Assembly: GCA_947632375.1 (NCBI GenBank)
Contig: CANRPF010000003.1
Coordinates: forward strand, 33,099-97,098
DNA length: 64,000 bases
Source: an uncultured Bacilli bacterium
GTDB lineage: Bacteria; Bacillota_I; Bacilli_A; RF39; UBA660
Direction: 5' to 3'
Shown here: positions 40,393-51,468 of the stretch, piece by piece
Numbering within the stretch: the first letter of the stretch is position 1
Layout of the letters: every line of letters starts with the position of its first letter
The notes under the pieces: model-generated
Seen by the model: only the letters and a program-made list of their open reading frames with translations
Databases searched by the model: none
What the model was told of the DNA's origin: nothing
Made by a program: the position numbers and the translations under genes

Positions 40393-40826
40393 TGAAAAAA
40401 ATAATTTTTCTTAGTATGATTTTTCTTTTCATAACAGCTTGTAGTAGTAACAGAATTACAAATAATAATAATTTTTATACAATGTATTGTAATAAAAGTT
40501 ATAATAAATACGAAGAATACCTTGATATTACTTATGAAAATAATATAGTTAATACATTATCTTATTCATATATTTTTAATAATAATATTAAAGCACAAGA
40601 AAAACTAGAAAATTTTTTAATTGACTATAACAATATAGAATATGATATAACCGATAATGAAATAGATATAATTTTTAAACAAATTAATATTGATGATTAT
40701 AAAAATATAAAACAATATTTGATTAAAAATTATAAAATTAATGAAGATGATTTTTCTTATATTGAGGAAAATGAAATATTATACAATTTATTTAGTAATT
40801 ATATTAAAGATTATTCATGTGATTAA
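40389..40826 (+). CDS. Putative lipoprotein (145 aa)
   Basis: Lipobox FLFITACSSN; overlaps RNase J stop (ATGA). Confidence 0.65.
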   Translation: MMKKIIFLSMIFLFITACSSNRITNNNNFYTMYCNKSYNKYEEYLDITYENNIVNTLSYSYIFNNNIKAQEKLENFLIDYNNIEYDITDNEIDIIFKQINIDDYKNIKQYLIKNYKINEDDFSYIEENEILYNLFSNYIKDYSCD

Positions 40827-40907
40827 TCTTTTTTTGTAAAATTGACTTGAATTAATTATCTTTTTTTAGTATTATTAAAATGTATAAAATAAAGAGAGGT
40901 CTAAGGT

Positions 40908-43880
40908 ATGAAAAAAAGAAAAATTTTTAATACTGTTTGTTATGTTTTATTAGCTTTATCTTTTATTGTATTCTCTTTAAAAGCTGATGCAAGTACTGAT
41001 ATAATAAATGGTATAAGGTATTCAGCGGAGATTGGCTCAAAATGTGGTAAAGCTGTACATATAACAACTTGTGCAGGCCAAGGAGCTAAGGCATTATGTA
41101 AATATGATATGATTGATAATGTTGCTCAATCTGGAACAGTTTATAGAGGACAATTAACTATAGATCAAAATGAAGCTTTAAAAGCTTGTAATATAGATTA
41201 TTATAGTGAATCAGCTACAAAATATAGGGTAACATTTACTCCAAGCGGAAATGATAACGTTAGATGTGGTGGTAAATTTTCTAATAAAGCAGATGCTTAT
41301 TGCTATAATGTTTTTGACACAAATTCTGAACAATATATTGATTTTTCAAATGATTTAGGGTCAATAAATGATACATTGGATTCTTATGGTCGACCTTTAT
41401 ATGGATGGACTACTGTATTAAATTATGATAATCCTGATAATCCTGTTCCATATTGTACTGAAAATACTATTATTAGTAAAAATGATCCAAGTGTAAGAAT
41501 TACAGGAAATATGGATTTTTATGGATGCTATACTAGAATCGTTGCCACTAAAGGTGGAATTGCTACTAGATATTCTATCGCTAATTGTGATTCTGATTTA
41601 ACTCCTGTAACTTTAGGTGTAACTGAATGTTTCTTACAATTAGTAAATGGCGAAGAAGAAGAATATTGTTATTATCAATCTAGTGATCCTAGTGGATTCT
41701 CAACTATAAATTCATCTTATTTAAAAGTAGATTGGGATGATGCTGTTAAAGCATGTAATAAGAAAAATACTTCTGAAAATGGTGGTACATATTATGTTAA
41801 ATTAGGTGCTCCAGCATCAATGAGTCTTGCTTGTGGTGCAAAATTAAAAATAACTACTTGTGAAGGCGATAATTGTAGATTTACAAAAGTTGATGGAAAA
41901 AGTATTGCTGGTGAAGGCACAATAAATAAAAATTATATAACTACAGATAAAAAAGAAGCAGAAGCAACTTGTAAAACTTATTCAGATGGTAATGTAGGAA
42001 GTGATAACCCTTCTATAGATGAAGAACAACAAGAATTACAATCTTGTGATAATGAAGTTCATAAAAATGTAAAAGATGATTATTCATTTAAAGTTTGTTA
42101 TGACAGAAAACTTTCTAGTGATGAAGTCGAAGATATGATTTATGAAAAGCTTGTAACTTGTAAGAGAGGTTATGCTATAGATACTACTAAGACAACTTCA
42201 TCTAAACCGGCTTGTAATAGTGAAAATTGTACTAGAACATATACTGTAACTTGTACAAAATTTAATAGAGTAAAACCAACTTTAGATGTTACATCAGGTA
42301 TTGTTGGTGCAAATGGTATTGGAACTATAAGAATAAAGGCTCAAGCTACAGAAGCAGAAGTAACTGCTTATTATGTTAGTGAACAATATATCGTTCCAAC
42401 TAGTAGAAGTGAATGGAAAACTTTACATAGTAATGAATTTACAATTGATTCAACACCAGGTGTTAAATATATTTGGGTAATGGATAGCAATGGTACTATT
42501 AGTAATGCTTATAGAGGCACAGTAATAGATACTGTAAATATGAACAATACTGTTAAACAATTACAATTATATGATAATAGAGGAAAATTAACTTCTCCAA
42601 GTAGAGTAGCTTATGATTATAATGGAATTACTTCAAGTAATTATGTAAGATTATCAAATAATTTAGCTAATGATAGTAATGCATTAGCAGATGCATTTAA
42701 TCCATTTGATAATGAATATGAATTAGAAGTTAGTGGTCCAACTGTAACTGTATACGCAACTTTAACAAGTAGTGACGCAAAATATGTTGAAGGATATGAA
42801 CCAAGAACAGTTAATTTACAATATGGTATGAATACTGTATTAATTAAAATTCAAGATAAAGAAGGAAAAGTAAGAACATATACTATATTAGTAAATAGAA
42901 CTGATGATAGAACATCAGACAACACATTAAATTCATTGGCTGTTGGTATAGGTGATTTGAAATTTAATGCAAATGTTACAAATTATAACGTAACTATACC
43001 TGTTGATACTAAAGAAGTTGCTGTTTCAGCAAAATTAAATAGTGATGTTGCAAGTTTTGTATCAGGATATGAACCAGGTGTAGTACAAATTACAGGTGAT
43101 ACTACAACTAAGTTAGTTAAAGTAAAAAGTCAAACAGGTAGTACTAGAACTTATGTAATTAACTTTATTAAAAAAGGTACAGATATAATTGAAGACGAAA
43201 CATTACAATTATTTGATTTAAATATTCCAAATGTATATATACCTTTTGAAGAAAGCATTACAAATTATAGTTTAAGTGTAGATTATGAAACTGATAGAAT
43301 AGATTTATTAGCATCTACTAAAATAGATTCAAGTAAATTCTTTGTTAAAGTAAAAGATAAGAATTCTGATAAATATGAAATTGTATCTAATAAAGGAATA
43401 ACTTTAGATGTCGGTGAAAACTATATTGAAATTGAAGTAAGAAATGCTAAAGATGAAAAAGCTTATTATAGATTTACTATAATTAGAAAAGAATTTGGAT
43501 TAGATGTTTCTAGTGATAAAACTTTAAAAGAATTGAATGTTTTAGGATATAATATAGGATTTACACCTGAGAAAAAAGATTATAAAGTAAAAATAAAGAC
43601 AGAAAAATCATTAGTTATTACTGCAGTACCTGCAAATAATAGAGCAGAAGTATTTATTCTAGGTAATGATAATTTGACAGGATTTAGTACTGTAAGAGTT
43701 AAAGTGGTAGCTGAAAATGGTGAATATGAAACATATTCTATAGATATTGGAAAAGATGCATTTAATAAAGAAATAGAGTTTTTAGCTATTATTGCTGGTG
43801 CTGTAATAATTTTATTAAGTAGTTGCATAATAATAATAAAGAAGAAAGTTAAGTCAAGAAGAGACTATTATAGAGAATAG
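40908..43880 (+). CDS. Large surface protein: Cys-rich repeats + cadherin-like beta-sandwich domains + C-terminal TM
   Basis: Signal peptide; three Cys-rich modules (~41.03-41.99 kb); DNTLNSLAVGIGDLKFNANVTNYNVTIP-type repeats; TM FLAIIAGAVIILLSSCIIII. Confidence 0.75.
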   Translation: MKKRKIFNTVCYVLLALSFIVFSLKADASTDIINGIRYSAEIGSKCGKAVHITTCAGQGAKALCKYDMIDNVAQSGTVYRGQLTIDQNEALKACNIDYYSESATKYRVTFTPSGNDNVRCGGKFSNKADAYCYNVFDTNSEQYIDFSNDLGSINDTLDSYGRPLYGWTTVLNYDNPDNPVPYCTENTIISKNDPSVRITGNMDFYGCYTRIVATKGGIATRYSIANCDSDLTPVTLGVTECFLQLVNGEEEEYCYYQSSDPSGFSTINSSYLKVDWDDAVKACNKKNTSENGGTYYVKLGAPASMSLACGAKLKITTCEGDNCRFTKVDGKSIAGEGTINKNYITTDKKEAEATCKTYSDGNVGSDNPSIDEEQQELQSCDNEVHKNVKDDYSFKVCYDRKLSSDEVEDMIYEKLVTCKRGYAIDTTKTTSSKPACNSENCTRTYTVTCTKFNRVKPTLDVTSGIVGANGIGTIRIKAQATEAEVTAYYVSEQYIVPTSRSEWKTLHSNEFTIDSTPGVKYIWVMDSNGTISNAYRGTVIDTVNMNNTVKQLQLYDNRGKLTSPSRVAYDYNGITSSNYVRLSNNLANDSNALADAFNPFDNEYELEVSGPTVTVYATLTSSDAKYVEGYEPRTVNLQYGMNTVLIKIQDKEGKVRTYTILVNRTDDRTSDNTLNSLAVGIGDLKFNANVTNYNVTIPVDTKEVAVSAKLNSDVASFVSGYEPGVVQITGDTTTKLVKVKSQTGSTRTYVINFIKKGTDIIEDETLQLFDLNIPNVYIPFEESITNYSLSVDYETDRIDLLASTKIDSSKFFVKVKDKNSDKYEIVSNKGITLDVGENYIEIEVRNAKDEKAYYRFTIIRKEFGLDVSSDKTLKELNVLGYNIGFTPEKKDYKVKIKTEKSLVITAVPANNRAEVFILGNDNLTGFSTVRVKVVAENGEYETYSIDIGKDAFNKEIEFLAIIAGAVIILLSSCIIIIKKKVKSRRDYYRE

Positions 43881-43890
43881 GAAGTGTGTT

Positions 43891-44619
43891 ATGAAAAAAA
43901 GATATTATTTATTAATAGCAAGTTTGTTGGTGTTACCTTTGATTAACGCAAATGCTTCTTCTGAAGCTTTACCAGGTACTGCCAATTATGATGCTTTTAA
44001 AAATGCATATACAAAACATGAACAAATAACTGTTAATTCATCAGCAACTGTTACTATTTATGCAGAAGCAACTTGTACATTAAGTCCAAAGACTTGTTCA
44101 CTATTATATCAAGGTGGATATGAGACAATTGACGATGCTTTAATACATAACATTGTTTGTGCAAATGGAGAAAAAAACATAGTTGCACAAGATATGGGTT
44201 CAGCTTGTGATTCATATAATGATACTAATGACGCAAATTACGATAATGAAGAACCTGCTTATTGTTCATCTGATTTCTATATAACATGTACAAGTAGTTC
44301 TTCTGGTAATAATACATTAGGACTTGATTCAAGTTCTTCATCAGAAAAAACTACTCAAAAGCCATCTTCAAGTGGTGGTTCTTCTGGAGGCTCTTCTAGT
44401 GGAAGCAGTTCTTCTGGAAGTACATCTAGTGGTGGAAGTTCTTCAAGCGGAAGTAGTAGCTCATCTAGTGGATCAGGCTCTAAATATGAAGGATCATCAG
44501 CAGAAAAAAGTCCTCAAACAGGAGTAGGAACTTATTATATTGTATTAGGTGTAGTTGCTATATTAGCTTATAGCTTAATGCTAGTAGTAAAGAAATTTAA
44601 TTTATTTAAAAAACTATAA
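43891..44619 (+). CDS. Secreted Ser/Gly-rich surface protein with sortase-like signal SPQTG
   Basis: Signal peptide; Ser/Gly linker; SPQTGVGTYYIVLGVVAILAYSLMLVVKKFNLFKK. Confidence 0.75.
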   Translation: MKKRYYLLIASLLVLPLINANASSEALPGTANYDAFKNAYTKHEQITVNSSATVTIYAEATCTLSPKTCSLLYQGGYETIDDALIHNIVCANGEKNIVAQDMGSACDSYNDTNDANYDNEEPAYCSSDFYITCTSSSSGNNTLGLDSSSSSEKTTQKPSSSGGSSGGSSSGSSSSGSTSSGGSSSSGSSSSSSGSGSKYEGSSAEKSPQTGVGTYYIVLGVVAILAYSLMLVVKKFNLFKKL

Positions 44620-44736
44620 TTATGAACCTTTAATGGTTCTTTTTTTGATAAAAAAAGTACGGGCTTATAGTACTGATAATTTGTGTTTTTATTGTTTTAA
44701 TAAAATTTGTATGTTATATTTTGATTAGGAGTTAGT

Positions 44737-46196
44737 ATGAAAAAATACAAGAAGATATTATTTTATTGCAGTTTATTAATTATTTCATTTTTTATATGTT
44801 ATCAATGTGATACGAATCCATTTGTTGAACGAAGATTAAATGCAGACTCTAGCGTTTAAATATATATTGGTGAGATGATTAAAAAAGGTTTTTTACCATA
44901 TAGAGATATTTTTGATAATAAAGGCCCACTTTTATATTTGATTAATTTTCTAGGTATTCTATTAACGAATCATGGGTATATGGGTATTTGGTTAATAGAA
45001 GTAATTTTTATGTTCTTTGATTTGGTTTTTATTGATAAAATATGTAGACTTTTTTTTAACAATAGAATATTTTCAATTTTTATAATATCATTTTTGGCAA
45101 TTCCAATTGCTACTTTTTTAGAAGGCGGTAATTATTCAGAAGAATATGCAATGCCATTTATATTAATGTCATTGTATTATTTTATAAAGTATATACTTTA
45201 TCCAGATAAATATAAATATTATGAAAGTTTAATTACGGGTATTTCAATGGCGTTTGTATTATTGTTACGTCCAAATATGATTACTTTATGGTTAGTTTAT
45301 GCTTTGTTCTTTCTTTTTGATTTTATAAAAAAGAAGAAATTCGTAGAACTAAGTGAAACCATCTTTTATTTCTTTGTTGGATTGCTCAGTGTGCTATCGA
45401 TTTTTTATTAATTCTTAGCTATAAAGGAATACTAATTGATTGTATAAAAGAATATATAATTTTTAATTTTAAATATACAACAGTGCATAATGTTACACCT
45501 CTTTATTCATTATCAACTTTTTTAGAAAAAACATCATTTTTATTCTTTTCTTTTTGTATGCCATTTGTATATTTATTTTTTAGAAGAAAAAATAATATTA
45601 ATATGACTATTGCAAGTATTATCTATTTGTTGTTAACTCTTTTATTAATTATATTACCAGGAAGAATTTATGGACATTATATGTTGTTTATAATTCCTGC
45701 ATTTATAATACCTATTTTAATGTATTTTGATCTTATTAATAGTTTTAAAAATATTTATGTATTGATTATAGGAATATTATTTATTATGTTTTTATGTAAA
45801 GATAATATGAGCACTGTTTTCGATATATATAATAATTTAAATACAAATACTATTACAGCAGATGTGTTAAAAACAGTAATAAATAAAAATACTGAAAAAG
45901 ATGATAAAATAATAGTATTCGGTAATGAAAGTAGAATTTATTTAGAAACAAAACATTTAGCAGCTAGCAAACATATAATTCAGCTTCCTGCTGTATATGT
46001 TGATAGCTATTTAATGGATAATTTTGTTCATGATTTAGATTCTTGTTCGGCCAAATTAATTTTATATACTAAATTTAAGCTTTATTCACCTAAGAATGTT
46101 ATTATAAAAAATAAAATAGATACTCTTTTAAAAGAAAAAAAGTATAAAGAATTAACTGAAGTGGCTAATTATGTAATATTGAAGAGAAATGATTGA
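44737..46196 (+). pseudogene. Membrane glycosyltransferase/mannosyltransferase-like protein (GT39/ArnT-like layout), interrupted by a nonsense codon and a frameshift
   Basis: N-terminal fragment MKKYKK...NADSSV-TAA(44857-44859)-IYIGEMIKKGFLPYRDIFDNKGPLLYLINFL in one frame; frame lost at T6 run 45401-45406; one extra T restores IFLLILSYKGILIDCIKEY...MHNVTPLYS. Confidence 0.78.
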
Positions 46197-46264
46197 AATT
46201 TAGTATATTGATTTTATTTCAAAAATATTATATTATGTTAATAGAGACTACAAGCTAATAGGAG

Positions 46265-47365
46265 TTGGTAAAATTGAAAAAAAAGTTACTATTAATATTA
46301 AGTTGCTTATTGCTAGTTCCTCTTGGAACTAAAGCTGCAACTCAAAGTACAGAGGTTGGGTATGATTTAACACAATATCAGTGTTCGAAATTGCAAGATA
46401 GAAGTATAACTACTAGTGATAGTGTATATTTTTCACAATGTATGAAAGCTACTTGTAATAATTTAGAATATAAATTAAATTATTATTCAAATAATACTGT
46501 AAAATGTTCAAATGGAAATACTAAACCTTATTATAATTTATATAAAAATGGTTGTGCAAATTATCAAACTTCAGTATGTAATGATAATACAGTAAAATAT
46601 TGTTCTATAGTTATGTATTATGATTGTAATAAAAAGCAAGATGGATCAGATTATACTACTACAACAACAAAAACTAAAAAGCCTACAAATACAAAAACAA
46701 CAACAACTAAAGCACCTGTTAAAAGCAATACTAAACTAAGTAGTTTAACTTTATCTAGTGGAAGTATAGCATTTAATAGTGATACTTATGTTTATAATAT
46801 GATTGTTGGTCAAAATATTAATAGTATTGTTGTCAATGCAGTTCCAGAGGATTCGAATAGTAAAGTTGCAGTTAGTGGAAACGATAACATTTCTAATGGT
46901 AGTGTTATTTCAATAGTAGTAACAGGTACTGATGGTTCCACTAGTGAATATAAAATTAATATTTTAAAAGAGTCAGCACAGAATTTATCAAATAATACAA
47001 GATTAAAATCATTGAATGTAGAAGATTATAATATCAATTTTAGTCCTAATATAAATGAATACTCTGTAACTATAGATGAAGATATTAAAGAATTATCATT
47101 GGATTATGAAACTGAAGATTCTACTTCAACTGTTACAGTAAGTGGTAACAATAATTTATCTAATGGTAGTAAAGTAGTTTTAAATGTAACTGCTCAAGAT
47201 GGAACAACAGGACATTATACATTAAATATTTTTGTTAGAAAAAAATCTAATATAATAAAAATATTATTTATTATAGTATTGTTATTGGCATTAGCAGCTG
47301 GTGGCTATTATATGTACAATAAATTTATGGCGAATAGAAAGGGAGATAAATATGAATATGAATAA
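46265..47365 (+). CDS. Surface protein with Cys-rich N-terminus, Thr/Lys linker, two cadherin-like beta-sandwich domains and C-terminal TM
   Basis: LSSLTLSSGSIAFNSDTYVYNMIVGQ..., LKSLNVEDYNINFSPNINEYSVTIDE...; TM at C-terminus. Confidence 0.72.
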   Translation: MVKLKKKLLLILSCLLLVPLGTKAATQSTEVGYDLTQYQCSKLQDRSITTSDSVYFSQCMKATCNNLEYKLNYYSNNTVKCSNGNTKPYYNLYKNGCANYQTSVCNDNTVKYCSIVMYYDCNKKQDGSDYTTTTTKTKKPTNTKTTTTKAPVKSNTKLSSLTLSSGSIAFNSDTYVYNMIVGQNINSIVVNAVPEDSNSKVAVSGNDNISNGSVISIVVTGTDGSTSEYKINILKESAQNLSNNTRLKSLNVEDYNINFSPNINEYSVTIDEDIKELSLDYETEDSTSTVTVSGNNNLSNGSKVVLNVTAQDGTTGHYTLNIFVRKKSNIIKILFIIVLLLALAAGGYYMYNKFMANRKGDKYEYE

Positions 47366-47873
47366 AATATCAAAATGTGCTTTGATATTCATCTTCTCCT
47401 TTTTTCTTTTTAGTTTAAATTCTTTCGCTGCAACAACAACTACTTCTGTGAATTGTAATGCATTAGGTAAAAAAGCCTGCCAAGCTTATGGTGGAAAATG
47501 CAGATGGATGAGTGGTACTTGCCAAGAACAATATGTTGCTCAATCTCCATGTAGCGATAAGAATATCAGAACTGTTTTAAGATTGGCTGGTTATGCTCTT
47601 AAACTTGCAACAATTGCAATTCCTATAATATTAATAGTTTTAGGAACTATTGATTTATATAAAGCAGTTGTTGATAAAGATGAAAAAATGTTTTCAAAAC
47701 AAATAAAGGTATTTTTAATAAGAGTAGCGATTGGTATATTTGTATTTTTTATACCAACCATTACGAAAGCATTGTTTAGCTTAGATGATAATATAAATGT
47801 TACTGAAGATAATGAATATAAACTATGTGAGATTTGTTTATTAGAACCATCTAAATGTGATATTTCGAATTGA
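47352..47873 (+). CDS. VirB2/TrbC-like T4SS pilin-like protein
   Basis: Signal peptide, two TMs separated by DLYKAVVDKDEKMFSKQIKVF, Cys tail CEICLLEPSKC; overlaps upstream gene. Confidence 0.6.
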   Translation: MNMNKISKCALIFIFSFFLFSLNSFAATTTTSVNCNALGKKACQAYGGKCRWMSGTCQEQYVAQSPCSDKNIRTVLRLAGYALKLATIAIPIILIVLGTIDLYKAVVDKDEKMFSKQIKVFLIRVAIGIFVFFIPTITKALFSLDDNINVTEDNEYKLCEICLLEPSKCDISN

Positions 47874-47885
47874 ACTCATAATTAA

Positions 47886-49022
47886 TTGAGTTCTTTAATT
47901 TTATATCGTATAATTATTATGGGGTTGTTTATTTGCTTATCATTGATGGCAGGTGACGAGATGATTTATTTTTTACTATTGATATTAATTTTGCTACTAT
48001 ATAAATTAGGCAAGGAAAAAAAGAATGTACTTTTTTATTTTAATGTAGCTTGTATAATGCTTATTTTAGTTTCTGCATTAAGATATGATACAGGGTGTGA
48101 TTATTCTTATACTTATTTAAGAATTTTCAATAAATTAAAACTTGGATATTATTATCATTATGAAATTTTATTTAAATTATTAAATGAATTATTTATTTTT
48201 TTTCATTGCAATGCAATGATGCTAATATCTTTTTGTGGTATAGTCACTTTATTATTTATTTTTTCATTTTTAAAGGATAATATAGACCAACAGTATTTAA
48301 TAATTTCACTTTTATTTTTATTGATTTTTGGTATATATTTTGAAACTTTAGTTTGTATAAGGCAGTGGCTTGCTGTATCATTATTCCTATTTGGAGTGAA
48401 ATATTTAAAGCAAAATAAATATTTACAATATTTTATTTTTAATATTATTGCAGTAGGCATTCATACGACTAGTATATTAGGATTTGTATATTTTTTTGCA
48501 TATTGCTTTTTAAAAAATAAAAAGAAATTAATTTTTGTAATATATTTAGTTTCTGTATTTCTAATTTTTATTGATTGGAGATTAATTTTAAAATGTTTAA
48601 TTTTTTTAGTACCTAAAAGGTATAATTATTTATTAGTTGGAATATTAGGAGTTCCCAAAATGTATAATATAAGCATATTAAACATTATTTTTCCGAATGT
48701 TTTATTTGTTATATCATCATTAAAAAGAGATGTTTTGATTCGTGATAATAAACATTTTGACTTACACTATGTAGGTTTATTTATATATACTTTTATTTAT
48801 AATTTGACATTTTGGATTCCTGGTATAGTTAGAATTATAATGTTATTTAATATATTTCAAATTACTATTTTAATTTATTGGATTAAAAATATGATTACCA
48901 AAAAAGAGAAAGTAATATATAATCTATTAATATTTTTAGTTGGAGGTTTAACAATTTATAAATATTTTATTGTGGCAACCTATGGTATAGTGCCATACAA
49001 ATCAATTTTTTCTTTATTATAA
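47886..49022 (+). CDS. EpsG-family polysaccharide biosynthesis membrane protein
   Basis: Multi-TM; ALRYDTGCDYSYTY...CIRQWLAVSLFLFGVKYLKQNKYLQYFIFNIIAVGIHTTSIL; true start probably downstream of 47886. Confidence 0.72.
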   Translation: MSSLILYRIIIMGLFICLSLMAGDEMIYFLLLILILLLYKLGKEKKNVLFYFNVACIMLILVSALRYDTGCDYSYTYLRIFNKLKLGYYYHYEILFKLLNELFIFFHCNAMMLISFCGIVTLLFIFSFLKDNIDQQYLIISLLFLLIFGIYFETLVCIRQWLAVSLFLFGVKYLKQNKYLQYFIFNIIAVGIHTTSILGFVYFFAYCFLKNKKKLIFVIYLVSVFLIFIDWRLILKCLIFLVPKRYNYLLVGILGVPKMYNISILNIIFPNVLFVISSLKRDVLIRDNKHFDLHYVGLFIYTFIYNLTFWIPGIVRIIMLFNIFQITILIYWIKNMITKKEKVIYNLLIFLVGGLTIYKYFIVATYGIVPYKSIFSLL

Positions 49023-49041
49023 TGTTGTAAGGGAGTATTTT

Positions 49042-51432
49042 ATGAAAAAATCAAATAAATATTATTTATTATCATTTTTAATACCTATAATAATTGCAAG
49101 TGTTGTATTAGTTCCTTATATTATTAAGGGAAAAGGGATACTAATTTTGTGGGGAGATTTTTATCAACAACAAATACCTTTTGGAATGTATGTAAATAAA
49201 GCTTTGAAAAGTGGAAATTTTTATTTTAATTGGAATAACCATTTAGGTAATTCATTTTTAGCATCATTTTCGTTTTATAATTTAGGAAGTATATTTTATT
49301 TAATTAGTTTGTTATTTAGTTATAAAATATATCCATATTTAATAGGGCCAATATTAATATTAAAATATGGGGTAGCAGGATTAACAAGTTATGCATATAT
49401 AAAGACATTTGTTAAAAATAAAAAATATGCATTGTTAGGATCAATATTATATTCTTTTTGTGGATTTCAAATAACGAATAATTTTTTTAATCATTTTCAT
49501 GATGTTGTAGCACTATTTCCTTTATTATTGTTAACTTTGGATAAATTTGTTATAGAGAATAAAAAAGGATACTTTCCAATTGTACTTGCAATATGTGCAT
49601 TAACAAACTATTTCTTTTTTATAGGGGAATGTGTATTTTTATTAATTTATTTTATATGTAATATTATAGGAAAAAGATATAAAATAACAAAAGAAAAATT
49701 TGCATTATTAGCTTTTGAAACAGTTTTAGGAGTATTATTATCAAGTGTATTATTTTTGCCATCTATAATAAATGTTTTAAATAATCCTCGTGCAGAATTT
49801 TCATGGGCTTTAAAAGATATGTTTATTTATGATTATAAATGTATTTATCCTACTATAATAAAAAGTTTTATAATACCTCCAGATAATATGTTTAATAAAA
49901 GTATGTTTGTAAATATGGAATTTTCTTCATGCGAGCAATATTTACCTTTTATAGGTATTACTTTAGCAATTCCATATATTATAAAAAATAAAAAATCTCC
50001 ATTAACTTATATAATTTTAACATCTTTAATTATCATGTTTATTCCAATATTAAATAGTGTATTTTTTGGTTTTTCTTCGCAATATTATGCTAGATGGTTT
50101 TATATGCCAATATTGATTTACATTATTTGTTCTATGAAAACATTAGATGAAAATTATAATATTAAAAGTGGTGCTATAGGCACGGTAATACTATGGATTA
50201 TTTTTATAGTATTTACTGTACTTGTAATGCTTTTATCAACTAGAGATTTTAAGTTTATAAATGCAGGTTTATTTATATTTAATGTAACTATATCTTTATT
50301 ATCTTTTATTGTATTAATAGTGATATATAAATATAAAAATAAATTTTTGTATATATTTATATTTAGTTTGTTATCTATATATTTTATTTTTGATTCAAGT
50401 ATTTATCAGCATTCTGAAAGAAATAATTCATTGAATGACGATTATACTTTTGAGGAGTATTATACTAAATATTATTTAAATAGTAATGATTATTTAAAAT
50501 TTGAAAATGCTTCAAATTTTAGAATTAGTACTTCAGGTTATTCTAATATAGAATACATACTTGATAAAAATGCTACAATGGCTTTTATTAGTACTGCAAA
50601 TGGTAATATATATAAATTTTATAAATCGTTAAATGAGAGCTATATTCCTAGCGCCGAATATAAATATAAATTACAAGATGGAGAACATATTGCAAAAACG
50701 TTTTTATCTAATAAATATTTAATTCAATGGAAGGTAAAATTAAATAAGGGTGAGAATTCAAAAAATGTGTCAATTAAAATTGATGCAGATGAAGTTGATA
50801 ATGAATTCAATTTAATTGATAAATATTATAAAAAAAATTACGAAAATGATGCTTATACTTTGTATGAAAATAAAAATTTTTTAAGTTTTGGTTTATTGTA
50901 TGATAGTTTTATAAAAACAAAAGATTTTAATAATCTTGATTATGAAGATAGGGCAAGAGCATACTTAAAAGGGGTAATATTAAGTGATGATCAAATAAAG
51001 AAATATGAAGATATATTAAATGAAGTAAATAGTGAAGAATTAAAAAAGAATAGTTACGAAGATTATGAAAAAGATGTAAACAAAATAAAAAGTAACGGAG
51101 AAGTAGATTTTAAAATAACCAAAAAAGGATTTAAAGTAAAAGTAGATGCTAAAAAAGAAAATTTAATGTTATTTACAATACCATTTGATAAAGGGTGGGA
51201 AGCATATATAAATGGGAAAAAAGCCGAAATAGAAGAAGTAAGTAATGGCTTTATGGCAATTAAAGTTAATAAAGGAACAAGTAATATTGAATTTAAGTAT
51301 CATACAATAGGTGCTAAATTAGGCATATATATAAGTTTGATAAGCTTAATTATCTATTTTGTTTATTTGATTAAAAAAACAAAAATAAAAAAGTGTAAAA
51401 AAAGATTGAATTTTGAAAATAATATAGTATAA
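49042..51432 (+). CDS. YfhO-family membrane protein (putative glycosyltransferase)
   Basis: GILILWGDFYQQQIPFGMYVNKALKSGNFYFNWNNHLGNSF...; C-terminal ectodomain FTIPFDKGWEAYINGKKAEIEEVSNGFMAIKV. Confidence 0.85.
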   Translation: MKKSNKYYLLSFLIPIIIASVVLVPYIIKGKGILILWGDFYQQQIPFGMYVNKALKSGNFYFNWNNHLGNSFLASFSFYNLGSIFYLISLLFSYKIYPYLIGPILILKYGVAGLTSYAYIKTFVKNKKYALLGSILYSFCGFQITNNFFNHFHDVVALFPLLLLTLDKFVIENKKGYFPIVLAICALTNYFFFIGECVFLLIYFICNIIGKRYKITKEKFALLAFETVLGVLLSSVLFLPSIINVLNNPRAEFSWALKDMFIYDYKCIYPTIIKSFIIPPDNMFNKSMFVNMEFSSCEQYLPFIGITLAIPYIIKNKKSPLTYIILTSLIIMFIPILNSVFFGFSSQYYARWFYMPILIYIICSMKTLDENYNIKSGAIGTVILWIIFIVFTVLVMLLSTRDFKFINAGLFIFNVTISLLSFIVLIVIYKYKNKFLYIFIFSLLSIYFIFDSSIYQHSERNNSLNDDYTFEEYYTKYYLNSNDYLKFENASNFRISTSGYSNIEYILDKNATMAFISTANGNIYKFYKSLNESYIPSAEYKYKLQDGEHIAKTFLSNKYLIQWKVKLNKGENSKNVSIKIDADEVDNEFNLIDKYYKKNYENDAYTLYENKNFLSFGLLYDSFIKTKDFNNLDYEDRARAYLKGVILSDDQIKKYEDILNEVNSEELKKNSYEDYEKDVNKIKSNGEVDFKITKKGFKVKVDAKKENLMLFTIPFDKGWEAYINGKKAEIEEVSNGFMAIKVNKGTSNIEFKYHTIGAKLGIYISLISLIIYFVYLIKKTKIKKCKKRLNFENNIV

Positions 51433-51468
51433 TTATATTTGTAAATGATAGAGAGGAATGGTATATAA

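Noticed and set aside
44324-44527. 67-aa ORF in alternate frame
   Set aside because: Frame-shifted reading of the Ser/Gly-rich linker of the SPQTG protein.
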